From assembly GCA_024691045.1 (NCBI GenBank), contig JAILOC010000008.1:1-8614 (forward strand): DNA of 8,614 bases, given 5' to 3'. Positions 1 to 6,140 of the stretch are shown one piece after another (positions within the stretch are counted from its first letter, which is position 1; each line of letters starts with the position of its first letter). Source of the DNA: Lachnospiraceae bacterium (lineage in GTDB: Bacteria; Bacillota_A; Clostridia; Lachnospirales; Lachnospiraceae). The position numbers were made by a program, and so were the translations under genes. The notes beneath the pieces are model-generated. The model worked only from the letters and a program-made list of their open reading frames with translations. It searched no databases and was not told the DNA's origin.

Positions 1-357
1 AGAGGCCTCAAAGTCGGCCTCATATCGAATACTTTTTCGGACGAAAGGGATATGGTGCGGGCATCTGAGCTTTTTCCTTTTTTCGATGCGGCCATGATCT
101 CCTATGAGCAGGGAGTGCTCAAGCCCGACCCGGTCATGTACCTTAAGATCATGGATGAATTCGGTGTGGAGCCGGCGGGATGCCTGTATGTCGGAGACGG
201 CGGATCAAGAGAGCTTTATGCCGCAAGGGATCTGGGAATGAAGGCCGTTCAGGCACTATGGTTCCATGACAGGGCTTTTGAGCCTCATGTTCCCTGCAAG
301 GAGCTTCCGGAGTTTCCACATGCGATGAGGCAGGCGGAAATTTTTGATTTCATTTAG
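1..357 (+). CDS. HAD-superfamily hydrolase, C-terminal part (5' end outside window)
   Basis: The frame is open from the first base, so this is the last 118 residues of a longer protein; an internal ATG at 52 is not the real start. Three HAD motifs are visible. Motif II is the Ser/Thr in SNT (residues 9-11 of the fragment). Motif III is Lys41 in the GVLKPDP segment. Motif IV is the acidic pair in GDGGSRE (Asp66 and Glu71). The nucleophile DxD motif and the cap domain would lie upstream of the window. The family uses an aspartyl-phosphate intermediate and Mg2+, usually to dephosphorylate small metabolites in the cytoplasm. The motif IV context with the following AARDLGM helix resembles phosphoglycolate phosphatase or haloacid dehalogenase-like subfamily I proteins. 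The substrate cannot be inferred. The gene ends just before a strong terminator, so it closes its transcription unit. Family assignment is firm; specific activity is unknown. Confidence 0.88.
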   Translation, partial: RGLKVGLISNTFSDERDMVRASELFPFFDAAMISYEQGVLKPDPVMYLKIMDEFGVEPAGCLYVGDGGSRELYAARDLGMKAVQALWFHDRAFEPHVPCKELPEFPHAMRQAEIFDFI

Positions 358-370
358 ACAACATTTTGCC

Positions 371-399
371 TTGAAATGAAGATTTTACTACGCTACTAT
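371..399 (+). promoter_or_regulatory. Candidate sigma-A promoter of the hybrid kinase gene
   Basis: A TTGAAA box (371-376) is followed after 17 bases by TACTAT (394-399), giving 5/6 and 4/6 matches to the -35 and -10 consensus. Transcription would start near 406. The -10 box lies inside the left arm of the terminator of the upstream gene, so a transcript starting here would carry only the right arm and would not form the terminator hairpin. This is inferred from spacing and consensus only. Confidence 0.5.
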
Positions 400-425
400 A
401 AATAGATATAGTAGCGTGATTTTTT
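389..425 (+). terminator. Intrinsic terminator of the HAD hydrolase gene
   Basis: CGCTACTATA (391-400) pairs perfectly with TATAGTAGCG (407-416) around a 6-base loop. One A-T pair and one G-U pair extend it to 12 bp, from 389 to 418. Six T residues follow at 420-425. It begins about 30 bases after the HAD stop codon. The same dyad could double as a protein-binding site because it overlaps the candidate promoter of the next gene. Confidence 0.8.
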
Positions 426-431
426 GGGGGA
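426..431 (+). promoter_or_regulatory. G-rich ribosome binding site that decides the kinase start
   Basis: GGGGGA lies 5 bases before the GTG at 437. An alternative in-frame GTG at 416 would sit inside the terminator stem, with no Shine-Dalgarno sequence and the T run within its codons. The later start is therefore preferred. The site is a weaker match to GGAGG than those of the other genes here, suggesting modest translation. Confidence 0.55.
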
Positions 432-436
432 AAAAC

Positions 437-2806
437 GTGTCACATAAGAATCATCTTTCTACAAAGATCATAATGATGGTCGAATGCATTATTCTGATAT
501 CCAGTGTGCTTTTTTGCGCCGTTTCCCTTTACAGGGCCAGGGTCGGTATCAGGAAATCCATTCAGCAGAGAATGCTCGATATCGCCAACTGTGCATCGGG
601 TTCTGTTAACGGTGATGTTTTGAAGGGACTGGACCGTGACGATGTGGGAAGCCCCAGCTATACCGATGTTTACAATACCCTCGCGGTCTTCAGGGATAAT
701 GTAGAACTCGAATATGTCTACTGCATCAAGGAAGAGAGCGAAGGAAGATTCATATTCATCATGGATACCGATCTTGTGACTCCTGCAGCATACGGAGACC
801 CTGTTGAGTATACGAGCGCACTTGCCAGTGCCGGCCGGGGAGTGGCTGCGGTCGATGAGATCCCTTACACGGATAAGTGGGGTGAATTCTACAGTTCATA
901 CAGCCCGGTCTTCGATTCTACTGGAAAGGTTGCCGGCATAGTGGCGGTGGACTTTTCGGTGGACTGGTTTGAAGAACAGCTTTCGGCACAGACCCGTTCT
1001 ACAGTTATAAGCTATGCAGTCATCCTTCTGTTCTCACTTTTTGTGGCAGCACTTCTTTCGATGCTCATCGTCAGACCCTTTGTCCGTATGCAGGGACAGC
1101 TCCTTGAAGAAAAGGTGCGTGCGGAGAGTGCGAATCGTGCAAAGAGCGATTTCCTTGCGAATATGTCCCACGAGATCAGAACTCCCATCAATGCCGTACT
1201 GGGAATGAATGAGATGATACTTCGTGAGGAAAGAAAGGCCCAGACCCTGAAAGACGGTAATCCCCATGTGATGGAAGATGCCCTCAGCAACATCGGTCTT
1301 TATGCCGCAGATGTCAAGAAAGCGGGCCATAATCTTCTCGCGATCGTAGGCGATATCCTTGATTTTTCCAAGATAGAAAGCGGTCAGCTCGGCATTGTCG
1401 AGTCTCCCTATCAGCTCAGTTCACTCGTAAACGATCTGAGCAATATGATGATGTTCAAGGCACAGGACAAGGGTCTTGATTTCTCGATAGATGTCGAAAT
1501 GTCCCTTCCCGACGAGCTCTGCGGTGATGAAGTAAGGATCCGCCAGATACTCACCAATCTGCTCAACAATGCGATCAAGTACACCGAATACGGTTCGGTG
1601 AGACTGTCACTGCGAGGAGAAAAACAGGGAGAAGACGGACTTCTTCTTACCGCTTCCGTAAGTGATACAGGTATCGGGATCAAGGCGGAGGATAAGGAGA
1701 AGCTCTTTACCAGGTTCCAGCGTCTCGATATGGAACGTAACAGCACCCTTGAGGGAACGGGACTGGGACTTGTAATCACACACCGTCTCCTTGAAATGAT
1801 GGGCGGAAGTATTGATGTTGAGAGTGTATACGGCAAGGGCTCGGTCTTTACCGTGACATTCCCGCAGAAGATCATTTCCGAAGCGCCCATCGGAGATATC
1901 CGCGAGCGTTTTATGACAAACATGTCGGAAAACGGATCTTACAAGGAATCCTTCCATGCGCCTAAGGCGAGGATACTGATTGTTGACGATACCAGGATCA
2001 ACCTGTCGGTTGTCGTAAATCTCCTGAAGAACACCAAAATGCAGATAGACACATCGACTGACGGAGCCGATGCCGTTAATATGGCCAGAAAACATGCGTA
2101 CGATCTGATCTTTATGGATCAGCGTATGCCCGAGATGGACGGGACTGAGGCATTCCACAAGATCCGCGAAACAGAGAATGGTGCCAGCAAGGACGCACCG
2201 GTAGTCTGTCTTACCGCTGACGCCGTTATAGGCGCCAAGGAGCGTTATCTTTCCGAAGGCTTTACCGATTATCTTACTAAGCCAGTAGACAGTGCTGCAC
2301 TTGAAAATATGCTCATTAAGTATCTTCCTGCGGATAAGGTAGAGCGTGTAAGAGTTGAAACCGCTTCGGAGGTTCATGAAGAAAAGCCTGCGGATGATGA
2401 ATACGCAGAACTCAGAAGGATCGGTGTCGATGTGGATACCGGACTTAAGTATTGCCAGAATGATAATGAATTCTATCATACTCTTCTGACCGAGTATGCT
2501 CAGGGTAAAGATGAGAAGACAGATAATCTCCGTAAGAGTCTTGAAAGCTCCGATTGGAAGAATTATGCGATCCATGTTCATTCTCTTAAGAGTACGTCCA
2601 AGATGATCGGTGCGGTGCTTTTGTCGGATATGGCGGCAAAGCTTGAGGCTGCGGCAAATGCCGGTGATGAGGATACCATCCTTGCCGGACATGATCCCAT
2701 GATGGACAGATATGATAAAGTCACCTCAGCCATTTGCTCAGTCATACCTGTAGAAGAAAGCGGTCAAGAGGACGGAGATATAATGGAATTTGCACCCGGA
2801 AAATAA
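437..2806 (+). CDS. Membrane-bound tripartite hybrid sensor histidine kinase (HisKA-HATPase-REC-HPt)
   Basis: This 789-residue protein (numbered from GTG 437) has a complete internal phosphorelay. A short cytoplasmic N-terminus leads to a membrane helix (about 10-32). An extracytoplasmic sensor of about 155 residues follows, with Cache/PAS-like features such as YTDKWGEFYSSYSPV and GIVAVDF. A second helix (about 189-212) and a short linker come next. The HisKA block has His245 in MSHEIRTPIN. The ATPase has an N box (Asn377/Asn378), DTGIG (410-414), FTRF and GTGLGL (440-445). The receiver has VDD, phosphoacceptor Asp561 in FMDQRMP, Thr593 and Lys615 in TKP. The C-terminal HPt domain has His715 in HSLKSTS. 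The expected relay is His245 to Asp561 to His715 and then to an unlinked response regulator. No such regulator gene or DNA-binding domain is present here. The ligand is unknown. Its own promoter and terminators suggest it is monocistronic. Confidence 0.93.
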   Translation: MSHKNHLSTKIIMMVECIILISSVLFCAVSLYRARVGIRKSIQQRMLDIANCASGSVNGDVLKGLDRDDVGSPSYTDVYNTLAVFRDNVELEYVYCIKEESEGRFIFIMDTDLVTPAAYGDPVEYTSALASAGRGVAAVDEIPYTDKWGEFYSSYSPVFDSTGKVAGIVAVDFSVDWFEEQLSAQTRSTVISYAVILLFSLFVAALLSMLIVRPFVRMQGQLLEEKVRAESANRAKSDFLANMSHEIRTPINAVLGMNEMILREERKAQTLKDGNPHVMEDALSNIGLYAADVKKAGHNLLAIVGDILDFSKIESGQLGIVESPYQLSSLVNDLSNMMMFKAQDKGLDFSIDVEMSLPDELCGDEVRIRQILTNLLNNAIKYTEYGSVRLSLRGEKQGEDGLLLTASVSDTGIGIKAEDKEKLFTRFQRLDMERNSTLEGTGLGLVITHRLLEMMGGSIDVESVYGKGSVFTVTFPQKIISEAPIGDIRERFMTNMSENGSYKESFHAPKARILIVDDTRINLSVVVNLLKNTKMQIDTSTDGADAVNMARKHAYDLIFMDQRMPEMDGTEAFHKIRETENGASKDAPVVCLTADAVIGAKERYLSEGFTDYLTKPVDSAALENMLIKYLPADKVERVRVETASEVHEEKPADDEYAELRRIGVDVDTGLKYCQNDNEFYHTLLTEYAQGKDEKTDNLRKSLESSDWKNYAIHVHSLKSTSKMIGAVLLSDMAAKLEAAANAGDEDTILAGHDPMMDRYDKVTSAICSVIPVEESGQEDGDIMEFAPGK

Positions 2807-2822
2807 CGGGTTTTTATTCTTT
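2794..2822 (+). terminator. Weak intrinsic terminator after the hybrid kinase
   Basis: ACCCG (2794-2798) can pair with CGGGT (2807-2811) around an 8-base loop that contains the stop codon. A T-rich run follows (TTTTATTCTTT, from 2812). The stem is only 5 bp, so termination may be partial and some read-through into the glycogen genes is possible. Confidence 0.45.
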
Positions 2823-2883
2823 ACATAATTAATCTGTTTTTTCTGTCAGAATTGCCAAAAATCTTTTAAAATTCGCACTCTTA

Positions 2884-2912
2884 TTGTGAAAATTTACCAC
2901 ACATGGTAAAAT
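2884..2912 (+). promoter_or_regulatory. Extended -10 promoter for the glgCD unit
   Basis: TTGTGA (2884-2889) is followed after exactly 17 bases by TAAAAT (2907-2912), with an extended TGG immediately before the -10 box. Transcription would start near 2919, giving a leader of about 37 bases before glgC. This is the best-formed promoter in the window. Sequence downstream of it up to the ribosome binding site is AT-rich and shows no riboswitch-sized structure. Confidence 0.68.
2893..2910. promoter_or_regulatory. Operator-like inverted repeat over the glgC -10 region
   Basis: TTTACCA (2893-2899) and TGGTAAA (2904-2910) form a perfect 7+7 inverted repeat with a 4-base CACA spacer. The repeat lies between the -35 and -10 boxes, and its right arm covers the extended -10 element. 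That position and size fit a dimeric repressor site. No T tract follows, so it is not a terminator. The regulator is not identifiable; the half-site does not match a CcpA cre site. Confidence 0.55.
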
Positions 2913-2955
2913 ATATTAGTCTATTTAAGGCTATTTTTTTCAAAGGAGACGTGCG

Positions 2956-4164
2956 ATGTCAAAGGAAATGGTTGCAATGATCCTTGCCGGGGGACAGGGA
3001 TCGAGACTTTACGCTCTGACGGATAAGCTGGCAAAACCTGCTGTTCCTTTCGGCGGAAAGTATCGTATTATTGACTTTCCTCTTTCCAACTGTGTCAATT
3101 CAGGCATAGATACGGTCGGTATTCTCACACAATATCAGCCCCTTGTTTTAAATGAATATATAGGACACGGACAGCCCTGGGATCTCGACAGACTCCATGG
3201 CGGTGTTCACGTGCTCCCTCCCTACCAGCAGGCCAAGGGATCTGACTGGTATAAGGGAACGGCAAATGCCATATATCAGAACCTGAGCTTTTTAAGAAGA
3301 TACGATCCGGAATATGTGATCATCCTTTCCGGCGATCAGATCTGCAAACAGGATTACAATGACTTCCTTGAGTTCCACAAGGCCAAGGGAGCCGATTTCA
3401 GTGTTGCGGTCATGGAAGTTCCCTGGGATGAAGCAAGCCGCTTCGGCCTCATGGTAACCGATTCCGACGGACGCATAAGTGAATTCCAGGAAAAGCCCAA
3501 GGAGCCTAAGAGCAACCTTGCTTCCATGGGCATATATATCTTTAATTTCGATGTTCTTGAAAAGTATCTGGAAGCTGATGAAGCAAATCCCGATTCGTCC
3601 AATGATTTCGGTAATGATATTCTTCCCGCACTTTTAAAAGACGGCAAGAAGATGTATGCTTACCGCTTCAACGGATACTGGAAGGATGTGGGAACTATCT
3701 CATCCCTTTGGGAAGCCAATATGGAGGTTCTTAATCCGGAGAGCAGCGGAATCAATCTCTTTGATGATGACTGGAAGATCTATTCAAGATCATCGGGAAA
3801 AGCCGCACAGTATATTTCCGACAAGGCTGTCATTGATAATGCAATGCTCACAAACGGCTGCAGGATCTTCGGCACCGTAAGACACTCGATCCTTTTTGCC
3901 GGCGTTGAGGTAGAAGAGGGAGCAGTCGTTGAAGATGCGGTCGTTATGGGGAACGTTAAGATATCCAAGGGTGCAAAGGTCACTCACTGCATAGTCGGCG
4001 AAAATGCATTCATAGGTGAGAATGCTGTTGTCGGAGAAAAGCCCGAACCCGGAAACGAGAAGAATGTTGCTACTGTAGGTCCCGGCGTCAGCGTAGGAAG
4101 CAGAGCTGTCATCGGCGGAACTGCAATGGTCAAGGAAGATGTCGGGGAGGGCGGAAAATGCTGA
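2956..4164 (+). CDS. glgC: Glucose-1-phosphate adenylyltransferase, catalytic subunit GlgC
   Basis: The enzyme converts glucose-1-phosphate and ATP into ADP-glucose and pyrophosphate, the committed step of bacterial glycogen synthesis. The 402 residues match the family length. The N-terminal nucleotidyltransferase domain opens with the ATP-binding LAGGQGSRL (10-18) and continues through [15 protein letters not shown] (27-41). The expected catalytic/metal-binding Asp127 is kept in [10 protein letters not shown] (125-134), but this segment differs from the more usual SGDHIYKMDY. The sugar-phosphate motif FQEKP is at 177-181 with Lys180, and GYWKDVGT at 240-247. The C-terminal third (about 290-390) is a left-handed beta-helix region of hexapeptide-like repeats. 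ATG 2956 is set by AAAGGAG 7 bases upstream. The gene overlaps glgD by 7 bases and is probably translationally coupled to it. Identification is secure. Confidence 0.97.
   Translation: MSKEMVAMILAGGQGSRLYALTDKLAKPAVPFGGKYRIIDFPLSNCVNSGIDTVGILTQYQPLVLNEYIGHGQPWDLDRLHGGVHVLPPYQQAKGSDWYKGTANAIYQNLSFLRRYDPEYVIILSGDQICKQDYNDFLEFHKAKGADFSVAVMEVPWDEASRFGLMVTDSDGRISEFQEKPKEPKSNLASMGIYIFNFDVLEKYLEADEANPDSSNDFGNDILPALLKDGKKMYAYRFNGYWKDVGTISSLWEANMEVLNPESSGINLFDDDWKIYSRSSGKAAQYISDKAVIDNAMLTNGCRIFGTVRHSILFAGVEVEEGAVVEDAVVMGNVKISKGAKVTHCIVGENAFIGENAVVGEKPEPGNEKNVATVGPGVSVGSRAVIGGTAMVKEDVGEGGKC
4144..4164 (+). promoter_or_regulatory. Coupled stop/start junction of glgC and glgD
   Basis: The glgD Shine-Dalgarno sequence GGGGAGG (4144-4150) is inside the end of glgC, 7 bases before ATG 4158. 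The sequence ATGCTGA (4158-4164) holds both the glgD start and the glgC stop. This arrangement favours translational coupling and matched production of the two subunits. Confidence 0.8.
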
Positions 4165-5306
4165 CGAATAAACATGATGCATTGGCGATCATATTTGCCA
4201 ACAGCTATGATAATGAGGTTCCTTCGCTCGTAAATGAGCGTCTTATGGCCTCCATTCCCTTTGCGGGAAGATACAGACTTGTCGATTTCACGCTTTCATC
4301 GCTTGTAAATTGCGGTATCGACAATGTCTCCATAATAGTTAAAAAGAATTACAGATCCCTCATGAGACATCTGGGAAGCGGAAGACCCTGGGATCTTGTA
4401 AGAAAGAACGGCGGTCTCAACATCGTTCCCCCTTATGCCGAAAAAGGCATCAAGGTCTATAACGGACGTGTCGAGGCTGTTGCGAGCATTCTTGAATTCC
4501 TGAAAGGATGCAAGGAGCAGTATGTGTTCATGACCGATTCAAACATCGCATGCAAGTTTGATTTCTCGGATATGATCCGTGCACATCAGGAGAGCGGCGC
4601 CGATGTAACGATCGCATACAAGAATGAGGCGATTCCTTACAGCTTCATGAACATGCAGCTTACACAGACCACCGATCTGTATTATACTCTCGATCTTGAC
4701 GGAGACAGAGTCGTATCCATCAATACGAATTCCAAGGAATACGGTCCACAGAATCTTTCCATGAACCTTTATCTTACCGAAAGGGAAAAGCTCATAGAAC
4801 AGATTGAGAAGGCATATGCACAGGGACATGTTTTCTATGAGAGAGACGTGCTTGCTCCCATGATCGGAACAGAGAAGATCTGCGGATACGAATTCAAGGG
4901 ATACTCAGCAAGGATCAGTGACATGGTAAGCTATTTCGACGAGAACATGAAACTTCTCAATCCCGAGAATCTTAAGGCTCTCTTTGACGGCTCCGATGTC
5001 TATACAACCGTCAGGGATGATAATCCCGCAAGATACTGCTCCGGTTCCAAGGTTACAAACAGCCTTATCGCCGACGGCTGTGTCATTGAAGGTGAAGTCA
5101 GTAACTGCGTGCTCTTCAGAGGCGTTCATGTCGGAAGAGGAACCAAGCTTAAGAACTGTATCGTAATGCAGGATACCGTTATAGCGGGAAACTGTGATAT
5201 CGAATACACGATAATGGACAAGGAAGTTAATATCGCAAGCGGAAAGTCCGTTAAGGGTGAGAAGACCTTCCCTGTATTCGTGCCTGCATATAAGCAGATA
5301 CTTTGA
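4158..5306 (+). CDS. glgD: GlgD, non-catalytic ADP-glucose pyrophosphorylase subunit
   Basis: This 382-residue GlgC paralogue keeps the fold but not the catalytic features. The glycine-rich ATP loop is replaced by [14 protein letters not shown] (11-24). The segment equivalent to the GlgC metal-binding motif reads [11 protein letters not shown] (126-136), with Ser128 where GlgC has the catalytic Asp. Conserved structural stretches remain, including [21 protein letters not shown] (34-54) and GRPWDL (75-80). The C-terminal beta-helix runs from about 285 to 365. In studied Firmicutes, GlgD is inactive alone and forms a hetero-oligomer with GlgC that raises activity or alters regulation. Here that role is inferred from sequence and tight linkage. 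The ATG 4158 start is supported by GGGGAGG and the overlap with glgC. Identification is secure. Confidence 0.95.
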   Translation: MLTNKHDALAIIFANSYDNEVPSLVNERLMASIPFAGRYRLVDFTLSSLVNCGIDNVSIIVKKNYRSLMRHLGSGRPWDLVRKNGGLNIVPPYAEKGIKVYNGRVEAVASILEFLKGCKEQYVFMTDSNIACKFDFSDMIRAHQESGADVTIAYKNEAIPYSFMNMQLTQTTDLYYTLDLDGDRVVSINTNSKEYGPQNLSMNLYLTEREKLIEQIEKAYAQGHVFYERDVLAPMIGTEKICGYEFKGYSARISDMVSYFDENMKLLNPENLKALFDGSDVYTTVRDDNPARYCSGSKVTNSLIADGCVIEGEVSNCVLFRGVHVGRGTKLKNCIVMQDTVIAGNCDIEYTIMDKEVNIASGKSVKGEKTFPVFVPAYKQIL

Positions 5307-5309
5307 TCC

Positions 5310-5367
5310 GGCCCTGTACCGGTAAGGAGGGCCTTCCTTTGCGGAAGGCCCTTACATTATAAAGGAG
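5310..5367 (+). promoter_or_regulatory. Intercistronic hairpin between glgD and the sirtuin, with competing pairings
   Basis: AGGGCCTTCC (5328-5337) and GGAAGGCCCT (5343-5352) form a perfect 10-bp stem with a TTTGC loop. TACATTA follows instead of a T run, so it is not a standard intrinsic terminator. Two alternatives compete. GGCCCT at 5310-5315 can pair with AGGGCC at 5328-5333. TTCCTTT at 5334-5340 can pair, with one wobble, with the sirtuin ribosome binding site AAAGGAG at 5361-5367. Possible roles are RNA processing, protection of the glgCD message, partial attenuation or control of sirtuin translation. The hairpin is clear; any function is inferred. Confidence 0.6.
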
Positions 5368-5374
5368 GAATGAT

Positions 5375-6118
5375 ATGGCTGAAAAAGATTGCTCGAAAGA
5401 GATAGCTGAACTTAATGAGATAGTGAAAAAATATGACAACATTGTCTTTTTCGGCGGAGCCGGCGTATCCACGGAGAGCGGTATACCTGATTTCAGAAGT
5501 GTGGACGGCCTATACAATCAGAAATACGATTATCCTCCCGAGACGATACTTTCACACACATTCTATGTAAGGCATACCGCAGAGTTCTATAAATTCTACA
5601 GGGATAAGCTGATAGTCAAGGGTGTAAAGCCCAATGCCGCACACATAAAGCTTGCGGAGCTTGAGAAAGCCGGAAAGCTTAAAGCTGTTATCACGCAGAA
5701 TATCGACGGACTCCATCAGGCGGCCGGTTCAAAAAAGGTTCTGGAGCTTCACGGTTCGACGCTCAGGAACTACTGCATTAACTGCGGTGAGTTCTATGAT
5801 ATCGATTACATTGCCGACTCAACCGAGAGTGTACCCAAGTGCAAAAAATGTGGTGGAGATATCAAACCCGATGTTGTATTGTATGAAGAAGGACTTGATA
5901 TGAACACTCTTCAGGAGTCGGTTCATTACATATCCGAGGCACAGGTTCTCATAATCGGAGGAACCTCGCTCGCCGTTTATCCCGCAGCCGGACTTATTGA
6001 CTACTTCAAGGGTGAGAAACTGGTTGTGGTAAATATGGCACCTACGGGAAGGGATTCGAATGCGGATCTTGTTATACCCGCTCCGATAGGTAAGGTATTT
6101 TCTCAGATCGAGATCTGA
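5375..6118 (+). CDS. cobB: NAD-dependent protein deacylase, sirtuin (Sir2/CobB) family
   Basis: Sirtuins remove acyl groups from protein lysines using NAD+, producing nicotinamide and O-acyl-ADP-ribose in the cytoplasm. The 247-residue length is typical of single-domain bacterial members. All hallmarks are present: the NAD-binding GAGVSTESGIPDFRS (28-42), TQNID (107-111), catalytic His126 in LHGS, the zinc ligands Cys134/Cys137 and Cys156/Cys159, and GTSLAVYPAAG (196-206). At the acyl-pocket position, where E. coli CobB has Tyr-x-x-Arg, this protein reads Tyr72-x-x-Tyr75, with Arg shifted to 76. This suggests preference for acetyl over succinyl groups. AAAGGAGG, 6 bases before ATG 5375, supports the start. 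No separate promoter is evident in the 68-base gap after glgD. The symbol follows general bacterial usage; the subclass is not fixed. Confidence 0.94.
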   Translation: MAEKDCSKEIAELNEIVKKYDNIVFFGGAGVSTESGIPDFRSVDGLYNQKYDYPPETILSHTFYVRHTAEFYKFYRDKLIVKGVKPNAAHIKLAELEKAGKLKAVITQNIDGLHQAAGSKKVLELHGSTLRNYCINCGEFYDIDYIADSTESVPKCKKCGGDIKPDVVLYEEGLDMNTLQESVHYISEAQVLIIGGTSLAVYPAAGLIDYFKGEKLVVVNMAPTGRDSNADLVIPAPIGKVFSQIEI

Positions 6119-6125
6119 GTTATAT

Positions 6126-6132
6126 AAGGAGG
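6126..6132 (+). promoter_or_regulatory. Ribosome binding site selecting the second of two start codons
   Basis: AAGGAGG is 2 bases before ATG 6135 but 8 bases before ATG 6141. The second ATG has the normal spacing and is preferred, shortening the esterase by two residues. Confidence 0.75.
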
Positions 6133-6140
6133 ACATGTAC

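Noticed and set aside
1607..2692. Long 361-residue open frame on the minus strand inside the kinase gene
   Set aside because: It lies opposite a frame with complete kinase, receiver and HPt motifs, has no ribosome binding site, and its protein lacks recognisable features; it is a codon-bias shadow.
2820..2872. Additional promoters upstream of the glgC promoter (TTTACA at 2820, TTGCCA at 2852, TAAAAT at 2867)
   Set aside because: None pairs with a matching box at 16-18 bases; they reflect the AT-rich composition of the gap.
2807..2955. Riboswitch or small RNA in the gap before glgC
   Set aside because: The expected leader from the likely start is only about 37 bases and AT-rich, too small for a known riboswitch.
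5328..5360. Standard intrinsic terminator after glgD
   Set aside because: The stem is perfect but is followed by TACATTATAAAGG instead of a T run, so full termination is not supported.
5353..5366. Separate promoter just before the sirtuin, using TACATTATAA
   Set aside because: It would leave almost no leader before the ribosome binding site, and no -35 box is present at a suitable distance.
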